NCBI GenBank assembly: GCA_030591105.1
Contig: JAUVBS010000172.1
Location: forward strand, 1-5,360
DNA from: a bacterium
Lineage (GTDB): Bacteria; Krumholzibacteriota; Krumholzibacteriia; LZORAL124-64-63
DNA: 5,360 nt
Direction of reading: 5' to 3'
The notes under the pieces: generated by a model
Seen by the model: only the letters and a program-made list of their open reading frames with translations
Told to the model about the DNA's origin: nothing
The model's database searches: none
Position numbers and translations under genes: made by a program
In this document: piece by piece, positions 1 to 5,360 of the stretch
Position numbering within the stretch: position 1 is the stretch's first letter
Layout: each line of letters opens with the position of its first letter

Positions 1-135
1 CGGATCGTCTAACACCTTGGTAATGGGGCGTCACGAAGGCTCCGTAGCCAGGAGGGCGGAGGCGCCGTAGTGCGGAGTGAGCCGCCACAGGAGGTGGCGG
101 CGAACGCCCCCATTACCAAGGTGTTAGACGATCCG
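1..135. repeat. Intergenic palindromic repeat element, full copy (ERIC/MITE-like)
   Basis: Two arms at 1-30 and 105-135 are reverse complements of each other over 30 bases; the right arm has one extra C (five C instead of four after CG). The 74 bases between them contain a small hairpin at 38-49 (GGCT/AGCC, loop CCGT) and a perfect 8-bp hairpin at 81-88/94-101 (GCCGCCAC/GTGGCGGC) with loop AGGAG. The inner part and right arm recur at 4576-4659, so this is a dispersed repeat and not a unique terminator. It lies downstream of the peptidase stop codon with no visible T-run, although the far side is outside the window. Similarity to the second copy continues a few bases past the right arm (to 138), so the true left edge may lie before position 1. 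I see no transposase gene. A non-autonomous mobile or REP/ERIC-type element is an inference; the palindrome and the second copy are directly visible. Confidence 0.85.
81..101. other. Perfect 8-bp hairpin inside the repeat, loop AGGAG
   Basis: GCCGCCAC at 81-88 pairs with GTGGCGGC at 94-101 across the 5-base loop AGGAG. The corresponding stem in the second copy (4600-4607/4613-4620) keeps pairing through one G-U wobble in place of G-C. On the plus strand positions 89-96 read AGGAGGTG, the consensus Shine-Dalgarno octamer. On the minus strand, the direction of all genes here, they read CACCTCCT, the core of the 16S rRNA 3' tail. Whether either strand's RNA uses this is unknown. Confidence 0.7.
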
Positions 136-212
136 CCCCACGGCCCTTCTCGCGGTACAAAGCCGCAGACACATTTCTGAAAACACAATCTAGATTTTTC
201 GACGGAAGGAAA
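136..212. other. Spacer between S8 peptidase stop and palindromic repeat
   Basis: These 77 bases are more AT-rich than the surroundings. On the minus strand they start TTTCCTTCCGTCGAAAAATC and contain only a weak hairpin (GCGG/CCGC around 159-173, read on either strand) without a following T-run. No gene or clear terminator is seen; transcription of the peptidase gene may run into the 1-135 palindrome. Confidence 0.4.
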
Positions 213-3200
213 TCAGCGGGTGATCACAGCGCGCCCAGTCACACGCCCACCGCGGTGCGTCAGCACGAACAGATACGTACCGGCAGCCACTATCCGTCCC
301 GCCGCGTCGCGACCGTCCCAGGCCAGGCCCTCACCGCTCTCCGGTGCCACAGCAAGCCGGCGGACACGTCGGCCGCGCAGGTCATAGACGTCGAGGGTCG
401 CCGCTGCAGCCGGTAGGTTGCGCCAGCGGATGTAGAGCGTGCCAGCGCTCGGATTGGGCCACAAGCCGAGCCAAGGAATACCGCTCACCGTTGCGACCGC
501 TGTCGGCTCGGGAGGCAACGGGTAGGCTCCGCTATTGCGGCCATCGGCACGAGCCCAGCTCCATAAAGGAGCACTGTTACGCGCTCCAGCCGCGGTCTGG
601 AGCAAGAGTCGATCATCCAGAACCGTCACGCGCCGGTAATCACCGTCCGTTAGCGGTGCTACAGCGAGGTCGAGGACCGTGATCTCGTCGGCACCAGGAC
701 CGCCCGGCGTCACCGGACAACGGCCAGCCAGAAACGTGTCGCCGCCGGGGCGTAACCAATCGATCGCCGCCCCGACCAGGTTGGGTGCTCCGGATATGCT
801 CTCGCGCCAACGGAGCGCGACGGCGTATTCCGGATCGGTGCCGGAATCACCGGTATAGTTCCACCCGACCACTGTCGGTAACTGACTCGATAGCAGTTCC
901 ATCGTTCCGGTCGGCGTGGCACCCCGGAGTTGGAAGCCCGGCTGCACCTCGTACCAACCGACTCCGTCGGCAGTCACGCCACCGAGTGCGACCTGCCAGC
1001 GCAGCTGGTCTCCCACCAGACCGTTGGTCGTCAGACCGGGCATCACCAGACGCGTTTCGGTGTGGTAGCTACCCAGAACCGCAGGCGATCCAATCCGCAG
1101 CCAGCCGCCGCCCCCGGACGGCACGACCGTGCCGTCGTCCGCGGCCGGGGCCGCGTCACCCGCGAAGATACGCAGCCGAATCTCTCCACTCGCCGAGTCG
1201 ATGAGCGGTACGACCACTTCATGCAGACGGTCCCCGTCGCGGTCCCACAGTAGTGGCGCCACTACTTGGGCCGATCCCAACGTGACCGGCCACCCCGGCA
1301 GAACGTTGCCGTCGGCATCGAGTGCATAAAGATCCCCGCTCGCAAATGCGACCACCATCTCTTCGCCCGGCGCGGCCGTCAGCTGGCCCACCGCCGGCGG
1401 CAACGGCCCGGCCGCCGGTAATTCGATCGCGACACCGCCAATACCGTCGCCGTTGAAACTCTGCCAGAATCCGCTCTCGTCGACCACGACGACGCGTCGC
1501 TGTCCGTCCGCGGCAACGACGGCCACCGGTGCGGTCAACGTTCGGTTGGGCGCCAGTGCGACCTCGAGGAATTGCCCGGTCGCCTGCCGGAAAAACAGCG
1601 ACCCGAAGGCCGACGCTATCACAATCTCGTCGCCCGGCTGTCCGTTCAGGTCCCACACCAGAGGCGCTGTCAACGGCCCGATGAACGATGGCGAGTGGAA
1701 GAAAAATACCGGCCAGCCCGCTCGCAATTCGCCTTGCAGATCAAAAGCGTAGACGGCGCGGGCAGCCGCGTCGACCCTCACCAGCGAGGTCAACACGAGG
1801 CTCGTTCCGTCCGTATCGGCCAGCTGCCCGGCGTTGACCCACCCGGTCAGACTCCCTTCCAACTCGGTAAGGAATTCCGGTGCCGGTTCGCCTGCAATTG
1901 CCCGGACACGCAGAACGACTTCACCCTCACCGGCGAGTCGCCGGACCACCACGCAGCTGGCGCCGCCGGTCGAGCCGGTGAAGGCAACGGTTTCAACCTG
2001 TCCGGCGCCTGCGCGATTGACCGGTTGCAACGCGTAGCCGGACTGCGGGTCGGTCAGCAAATCCGTGTCGACTACCAGCAACTGGATATCGAGTCCGCCG
2101 CCCGGTTCAGCAACCATCTCGCAATCGACGCCGGGCGGTATGCTCAGCCGCCGCGCGATCACCGACCGTTGGGGTAGCCCACTCAGCGAATCGGTCACCG
2201 CGGTCGCCACCTCGAGCGTTCTCAACAACGCGTCCACCGCCGGCTCGGCCTGTACGATGCCGCGCCCTCGCAACCAGTCCCAAGACGTCGCTGGATCGAG
2301 CGGCTCGACCGTCGATCCGTCCGCGGATTCGGCTAGATGCACCGGCGCCGCCGTGGCGGCAAGCAGACCGGCGATCGCCAGCATTTCACGGCGGGTTTGT
2401 GGTCGGGCATACCCTTGCTTCCGTAACGCCTCGAGCAGGAGGTTGGCCACCCCGGCCACATGGGCGGCCGCCAGGCTCGTGCCGTATCGATCGCTATAAG
2501 TGTCGTTGGGTTCGTTGTCGGTGGTGGTGATCCGTCCCGTTGCCGGCAGCAAACCGCCGCCCGGGGCGACCAAGTCCGGTTTACCGTTGGCGAGATTTCC
2601 TCGCCCGCTATAGGCCGCCACTGCTCCGGCGTCGTCGACAGCCCCGACGGTCACCGCGTCGGCCGCCGCCGCCGGTAGACCTGGGCCATCGCCTCCGGGA
2701 CCGTCGTTACCCATGGCGACGATCGGCAGGATCCCCACGTCGAGCAGGGCGGTCATGGCGTCACTCAGCCCTACATCCACCTCCCAGTTGACCGCCGCCA
2801 GGACTATCTGGATACGGTAGGTCTCGTGATGTTCGAGCACCCAATCGGCGGCCGTGAGGAAATCACTCGCCCACTGGTGCCAGATCCCGTCGAAATCGTA
2901 GAACTTGACGATTGTCAGACGAGCTCCACTCGCAACGCCGCGCAAATCCGGATCGATCGCGCCGGCGCCGGCGGCCACCCCGGCCAGCGCCGTCCCGTGG
3001 TAATGGTAATCCCAGGGTCCTTGGGCGAGCGGGAAATCATCAGTCACATCGTGCCAGCCGACCACCTTGAAACCCTGAAAGGCCGGCCAACCCGAATCGG
3101 CGGGAAACCAGTCGAGGGCATGCCCAACCTCCGGCGGCGGGCCATCGATGTTGTCGTGGGAGAAATCGCCCAGGTCATCGTGCGCGGTATCACAACCCGA

Positions 3201-3824
3201 GTCGAGAATCGCGATGGTACCTGTCCAGTCGCCTGCGAGTTGCCAGAAACCATTGGCGATCCGATCAGCCCCGACCATCGCACGTCCTACGGCCAAGGCA
3301 GGTCTTCCGTCACGATCGAGCAGGTAGCGCGCTGCCGGCGCCGCAGCAAGGAAGGCGGCCAGCCCCGGCGCATCGATCTCCAGCGTGGTCACCGCTCCGA
3401 AGCGCGCGACCTCGGCGATCGGTTCACAGGTACCCGCGGCAGCTCCGGTCGCCACCGCCGCCGCAAGTCCCGCCACCGTTTCGCCGAGACACACCAGCCG
3501 CAGGTTACCGCGCAACCACGGACCGTCGTTCGGTACCAGATCCGGCGGCACCTCCTCCGCTCCGGCAGCTTTATCCCTTAGATCATCCGGAACCGCGAGA
3601 TAGCGTAGCTGGTCCCAATCAACGCTGCCTGCGAGCCAGGCGTCGAGGGCATCTTCCCTGCCGTTCCCATCCTGATCGAGATGGTTGTCGAAGAAATCCC
3701 ACGCTTGCCACGCAGCCGCCGGCGTGCCGCTCGCCAACGCAAGCGCCGTCACGATCACCGCGGCAAGCGTTCCGGCTCGCTTACGGTCTCCTAGTCGGAC
3801 ACCAGCGCTCAACGGCAACGGCAT
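213..3824 (-). CDS. Secreted S8 (subtilisin-family) serine peptidase with propeller-like repeats and C-terminal sorting tail
   Basis: A 1203-residue exported endopeptidase. Residues 1-38 are a signal peptide (RKR at 14-16, hydrophobic 17-31, cleavage likely after PAAA38). D50-x-D-G-N-G-x-x-D58 is a calcium-type loop. Residues about 105-177 resemble an I9/fervidolysin-like prodomain with C112 and C133. The S8 domain spans about 178-535: Asp208 (AILDSG), His276 (HGTALAG), oxyanion Asn373 (MGND) and Ser450 (GTSLAAAHVAG). All catalytic residues are present, so activity is expected; the usual Pro of GTSMAAPHVAG is Ala454. About 555-640 looks like a PPC-type beta domain. About 680-1050 carries FG-GAP/propeller-like units (Y692 and Y833 each start YA-D-x-x-G...GWPV). 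Residues 1114-1203 (PNPSAG, DVYDLRGRRV, WDGRDAAGR, AGTYLFVL) match FlgD-like/type A sorting domains. The start at 3824 was chosen over a TTG at 3914 because GAGGAG lies 5 bases upstream and the signal peptide then begins properly. The substrate is unknown. It is separated from yraN by 234 bases, so it probably has its own promoter. Confidence 0.95.
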   Translation of the reverse strand: MPLPLSAGVRLGDRKRAGTLAAVIVTALALASGTPAAAWQAWDFFDNHLDQDGNGREDALDAWLAGSVDWDQLRYLAVPDDLRDKAAGAEEVPPDLVPNDGPWLRGNLRLVCLGETVAGLAAAVATGAAAGTCEPIAEVARFGAVTTLEIDAPGLAAFLAAAPAARYLLDRDGRPALAVGRAMVGADRIANGFWQLAGDWTGTIAILDSGCDTAHDDLGDFSHDNIDGPPPEVGHALDWFPADSGWPAFQGFKVVGWHDVTDDFPLAQGPWDYHYHGTALAGVAAGAGAIDPDLRGVASGARLTIVKFYDFDGIWHQWASDFLTAADWVLEHHETYRIQIVLAAVNWEVDVGLSDAMTALLDVGILPIVAMGNDGPGGDGPGLPAAAADAVTVGAVDDAGAVAAYSGRGNLANGKPDLVAPGGGLLPATGRITTTDNEPNDTYSDRYGTSLAAAHVAGVANLLLEALRKQGYARPQTRREMLAIAGLLAATAAPVHLAESADGSTVEPLDPATSWDWLRGRGIVQAEPAVDALLRTLEVATAVTDSLSGLPQRSVIARRLSIPPGVDCEMVAEPGGGLDIQLLVVDTDLLTDPQSGYALQPVNRAGAGQVETVAFTGSTGGASCVVVRRLAGEGEVVLRVRAIAGEPAPEFLTELEGSLTGWVNAGQLADTDGTSLVLTSLVRVDAAARAVYAFDLQGELRAGWPVFFFHSPSFIGPLTAPLVWDLNGQPGDEIVIASAFGSLFFRQATGQFLEVALAPNRTLTAPVAVVAADGQRRVVVVDESGFWQSFNGDGIGGVAIELPAAGPLPPAVGQLTAAPGEEMVVAFASGDLYALDADGNVLPGWPVTLGSAQVVAPLLWDRDGDRLHEVVVPLIDSASGEIRLRIFAGDAAPAADDGTVVPSGGGGWLRIGSPAVLGSYHTETRLVMPGLTTNGLVGDQLRWQVALGGVTADGVGWYEVQPGFQLRGATPTGTMELLSSQLPTVVGWNYTGDSGTDPEYAVALRWRESISGAPNLVGAAIDWLRPGGDTFLAGRCPVTPGGPGADEITVLDLAVAPLTDGDYRRVTVLDDRLLLQTAAGARNSAPLWSWARADGRNSGAYPLPPEPTAVATVSGIPWLGLWPNPSAGTLYIRWRNLPAAAATLDVYDLRGRRVRRLAVAPESGEGLAWDGRDAAGRIVAAGTYLFVLTHRGGRVTGRAVITR

Positions 3825-3829
3825 CGTTT

Positions 3830-3835
3830 CTCCTC
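3830..3835 (-). promoter_or_regulatory. Shine-Dalgarno sequence of the S8 peptidase
   Basis: Read on the minus strand this is GAGGAG, five bases before the ATG at 3824-3822. It decides the start in favour of this ATG and against the in-frame TTG 90 bases upstream, which would put 30 uncharged-to-polar residues ahead of the signal peptide. Confidence 0.8.
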
Positions 3836-3912
3836 GTTCAGTTGGCACCGAACAGTGTGCAAACCCGGTGCGCGCTCCGGCCGCCCGGTCTGCTTCCGTG
3901 ACCGTGTGTGAC

Positions 3913-3929
3913 AACCGGCTTTACCGGTT
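3913..3929. other. Perfect 6-bp inverted repeat upstream of the S8 peptidase
   Basis: AACCGG at 3913-3918 and CCGGTT at 3924-3929 are separated by five bases. The repeat sits about 90-105 bases upstream of the peptidase ATG and about 130 bases downstream of the yraN stop. Neither strand has a T-run behind it, so it is not a canonical intrinsic terminator. It could be an operator, a 5'-leader hairpin, or chance. Confidence 0.3.
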
Positions 3930-3971
3930 ACCTACGTGTGCGTCGCCGCCGGGTTCCATCGTTGCCCGCAA

Positions 3972-4004
3972 TAAAGGTAGGTATACCAACGACCCACGGG
4001 CAAG
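3972..4004 (-). promoter_or_regulatory. Weak candidate promoter for the S8 peptidase
   Basis: On the minus strand TACCTTTA (3979-3972) resembles the Bacteroidota-type -7 element TAnnTTTG at seven of eight positions, and CTTG (4004-4001) lies 21 bases upstream where the -33 TTTG would be expected. No good sigma70 -35/-10 pair with 17-base spacing was found in the 234-base gap. The match is weak and depends on the lineage being FCB-like, which is itself inferred. Confidence 0.2.
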
Positions 4005-4058
4005 CGTATCGCCCGGACATTCGGCACCGCTTGGTCCGACTATTCACGGTTTTACCCG

Positions 4059-4427
4059 CTACCGCACGTCGGCCAGTTGATGCAGCCTGAATCCGAAGCC
4101 GTCACCCTCGAATGCGATGGCCACGACGTCGAACCGGCACCGCGGCAGCTCGGACGGCCGATGACGCCACAGCCAGTGTCGTGCTACTTGACGTAACCGG
4201 GTCAGTTTGTAGCGGTTGACCGCTTCCTCCGGTCTGCCGCGGCGTCGTGGGCCACGCACCTTTACCTCGACAAACACGACCAAGCCGGGCCGCGCCATCA
4301 CCAGATCGATCTCGCCAGCCGGGCAACGGAAACGTTCGGCCAGACAGGTGTAACCGCAGTGTTCGTAGTAGCACCTGGCCGTCTGCTCTCCCCACTTGCC
4401 CCGCTCGGCGGCGATGGCACCGGACAT
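4059..4427 (-). CDS. yraN: YraN family (UPF0102) protein, endonuclease-like fold
   Basis: A 122-residue cytoplasmic protein of the UPF0102/YraN family, about the usual length. These proteins have a restriction-endonuclease/Holliday-resolvase-like fold; the cellular role is poorly known, and DNA processing is an inference from the fold. Visible family motifs are the N-terminal KWGE (E14), CPAGEIDLV (E39, D41), VFVEVK (E54, K56) giving the E/D...E-x-K nuclease-like pattern, the basic stretch RGPRRRGRPEEAV, the helix KLTRLRQVARHWL, and the C-terminal CRFDVVAI. The ATG at 4427 is preferred because GGGGG lies five bases before it; an in-frame GTG at 4439 would add only four residues (MGVS). It follows rnhB after about 220 bases. 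The rplS-rnhB-yraN order is common in bacteria and supports the assignment. Confidence 0.92.
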   Translation of the reverse strand: MSGAIAAERGKWGEQTARCYYEHCGYTCLAERFRCPAGEIDLVMARPGLVVFVEVKVRGPRRRGRPEEAVNRYKLTRLRQVARHWLWRHRPSELPRCRFDVVAIAFEGDGFGFRLHQLADVR

Positions 4428-4649
4428 CGATACCCCCACTCTCAGCCCGGATGATTCACGAATCGTCCGGGATTGCGATCTGGTTCACATATTGCCGGGA
4501 GAATAGCAAGAGCGGGACCGCTCATCGCCGGGAGTAATCTCGCCACAAACGCACCCGGCGCCGCAGCCAAGATTGCGAAGGAGCCGTAGCGCGGAGTGAG
4601 CCGCCACAGGAGGTGGTGGCGAACACCCCCATTACCAAGGTGTGTAAAA
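4428..4649. other. rnhB-yraN intergenic gap
   Basis: This stretch of about 220 bases is unusually long for a tight rplS-rnhB-yraN operon. Its rnhB-proximal part (4576-4649) is a copy of the palindromic repeat. The rest (4428-4575) shows no supported gene. It holds only short features, such as the small palindrome AGCGG-GA-CCGCT at 4511-4522 and two near-identical GCCGGGAG stretches about 35 bases apart. I see no clear terminator with a T-run and no convincing promoter, so co-transcription of yraN with rnhB through the gap is plausible but not shown. Confidence 0.6.
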
Positions 4650-4659
4650 CTATCCGCCC
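4576..4659. repeat. Truncated second copy of the palindromic repeat element
   Basis: Positions 4576-4659 align in the same orientation with 34-138 of the full copy: CGAAGG, then (after a 23-base gap relative to copy 1) GCCGTAG, GCGGAGTGAGCCGCCACAGG, AGGTGG.GGCGAAC, CCCCATTACCAAGGTGT, and ATCCGCCC. Differences are a few substitutions plus two inserted bases near 4644-4648. The left arm is absent: upstream sequence to 4440 has no reverse complement of the ATTACCAAGG arm, so this copy cannot form the long palindrome, only the inner hairpin at 4600-4620. It lies between rnhB and yraN, overlapping the last two sense codons and the stop of rnhB. Confidence 0.85.
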
Positions 4660-5306
4660 TCCGGCCCCAAACGCGACCACAGCTCACCCTGGCCAAGCAG
4701 CGCCACCGGTCGAAAACTCCGCCGATGGAGCGGGCACGGCCCGAGTTCGACCAGGGCACGGCGATGCGAGGCAGCACCGTATCCCTTGTGTCCGGCAAAA
4801 CCGTAATCCGGGTAGTGACGGTCCCAGGCGGTCATCACCCGGTCGCGCAACACCTTGGCCACCACCGATGCCGCGGCCACCGCAGCGCTGGTCGCATCAC
4901 CCTTGATCACCGTCTCGACGGCCGGTTCCACAGCCGGCGCACAGTTACCGTCGACCAGTACCAGGTCCGGTCGCGGATCGAGCCGAGCAACGGCACGGGT
5001 CATGGCCAGGAGCGTCGCGCGCAGGATGTTGGTCTCGTCGATGGCGGCGGCGGAAATCGCCGATGCCCTCCAGCAGAGGGCATCGCGGCAAAGGAGAGCG
5101 AACAGCTCATCGCGCCGTTTTGCGGTCAGTTGCTTCGAATCGTTCAGACCGGCAGGTATCCGATCCGGAGCCAGGATCACCGCAGCGGCAACCACCGGGC
5201 CGGCCCAGCAGCCTCGTCCCGCCTCGTCGACACCGGCGACGGTCAGCCGCCCCCGTCGGGAGCGCTCCCGATCGAAGGCGATGAGCCTGTCCTGGACCGC
5301 GTCCAA
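4650..5306 (-). CDS. rnhB: Ribonuclease HII
   Basis: A 218-residue cytoplasmic metal-dependent endoribonuclease that cuts the RNA strand of RNA:DNA hybrids and incises at ribonucleotides misincorporated in DNA. All hallmark motifs are visible: GVDEAGRGCWAGPVVAAAVIL with catalytic D27 and E28, DSKQL at 56-60, LVDG with D119, IKGDA with D137, the AAASVVAKVLRD helix, HYPDYGFAGHKGYG at 164-177, H181 and RRSF. Length is normal for the family. The start is probably TTG at 5306, one base after the rplS stop codon, because no ATG or GTG lies between it and the DEAGRG motif; no strong Shine-Dalgarno is seen, which fits translational coupling to rplS. The final codons GGC GGA TAG fall inside the palindromic repeat, so the C-terminus appears set by that insertion. 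The usual Pro after DEAGRG is Cys33, followed by Trp34. Confidence 0.95.
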   Translation of the reverse strand: MDAVQDRLIAFDRERSRRGRLTVAGVDEAGRGCWAGPVVAAAVILAPDRIPAGLNDSKQLTAKRRDELFALLCRDALCWRASAISAAAIDETNILRATLLAMTRAVARLDPRPDLVLVDGNCAPAVEPAVETVIKGDATSAAVAAASVVAKVLRDRVMTAWDRHYPDYGFAGHKGYGAASHRRALVELGPCPLHRRSFRPVALLGQGELWSRLGPEGG

Positions 5307-5307
5307 A

Positions 5308-5360
5308 CTAACGGCGCAGTGCTTCGCGGATCCGCGCCTTGCGTCCAGTCCGGCCCCGCA
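5308..5360 (-). CDS. rplS: 50S ribosomal protein L19, C-terminal end (cut by window edge)
   Basis: The frame immediately upstream of rnhB ends RGRTGRKARIREALRR and a TAG stop at 5310-5308. This very basic tail matches the L19 C-terminus (family pattern YYLR.L.GKAARIKE, here with RTGRKARIRE). L19 sits at the 30S-50S interface of the ribosome. Only 16 codons and two bases of a seventeenth are in the window. The position directly before rnhB is the classic one (rpsP-rimM-trmD-rplS-rnhB), which raises confidence despite the short length. Confidence 0.8.
   Translation of the reverse strand, partial: RGRTGRKARIREALRR

Noticed and set aside
9..113. Short minus-strand open frame (34 residues from an ATG) running through the full palindromic element
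   Set aside because: It follows the repeat exactly, ends in the opposite arm, and the second copy is truncated and changes the frame; this is a typical spurious repeat-derived frame.
1..135. Reading the palindrome as a simple intrinsic terminator of the peptidase gene
   Set aside because: There is no visible T-run, and a second copy occurs elsewhere within an operon, so a dispersed repeat explains it better. A terminator side-effect is still possible, since the sequence before position 1 is not seen.
2826..3581. Long plus-strand open frame (251 codons) opposite the peptidase
   Set aside because: It is antisense to the catalytic domain, where the minus-strand frame shows intact subtilase motifs; its translation is rich in Arg and Pro with no recognisable domain. 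It is a shadow of GC-rich codon use, as are the other plus-strand frames between 344 and 4090.
3825..3914. In-frame TTG at 3914 giving a 30-residue longer peptidase
   Set aside because: The extension puts a polar stretch before the signal peptide, and the ATG at 3824 has a strong GAGGAG at proper spacing.
4442..4798. Minus-strand open frame spanning the rnhB end and the rnhB-yraN gap
   Set aside because: Its first half is out of frame inside rnhB and its second half reads through the palindromic repeat. No ribosome-binding site or domain supports it.
1..5360. CRISPR array, tRNA/rRNA, transposase or defence system
   Set aside because: No regularly spaced direct repeats, no cloverleaf-like sequence, no transposase motifs and no defence-type domain were found on either strand.

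Overview
The window comes from a GC-rich bacterium (roughly 60-65% G+C by eye). All four genes supported here lie on the minus strand, so the biological reading order runs from the right edge to the left. The right end is the conserved translation/housekeeping block rplS-rnhB-yraN. The left two thirds is one very large secreted subtilase. Its C-terminal tail has the shape of the FlgD-like/type IX 'type A' sorting domains common in the FCB superphylum and related GC-rich candidate phyla (Bacteroidota relatives, Gemmatimonadota, Eisenbacteria/Krumholzibacteria-type lineages). Assignment to such a lineage is an inference from that tail and the base composition; nothing in the window fixes the taxon.

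Layout, right to left. 5308-5360 encodes the last 16 codons of ribosomal protein L19 (rplS), cut by the window edge. One base later begins rnhB (ribonuclease HII, 4650-5306), probably at a TTG codon and so likely translationally coupled. A gap of about 220 bases (4428-4649) follows; it contains a truncated copy of a dispersed palindromic repeat, which also supplies the stop codon of rnhB. Then comes yraN (4059-4427), a small UPF0102-family protein with an endonuclease-like fold. A 234-base gap (3825-4058) holds a small perfect inverted repeat and a weak promoter-like sequence. Then the S8 peptidase gene (213-3824) starts at an ATG with a strong Shine-Dalgarno sequence. After its stop come about 77 AT-richer bases, and then a 135-base near-perfect palindrome (1-135) touching the left window edge.

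The housekeeping genes probably form one transcription unit: ribosomal protein, removal of RNA from DNA:RNA hybrids, and a predicted nuclease. The subtilase is an independent, exported enzyme. Its order is signal peptide, calcium-type loop, prodomain, catalytic domain, PPC-like beta domain, propeller-like repeats and sorting tail.

The least explained structure is the repeat family. A full palindromic copy lies at 1-135 and a half copy at 4576-4659, both in intergenic, probably transcribed positions, like ERIC/REP or MITE-type elements. Its inner hairpin loop carries a perfect Shine-Dalgarno/anti-Shine-Dalgarno octamer. I see no CRISPR, tRNA, rRNA, transposase, toxin-antitoxin or defence genes, and no convincing evidence of a wholly new system.
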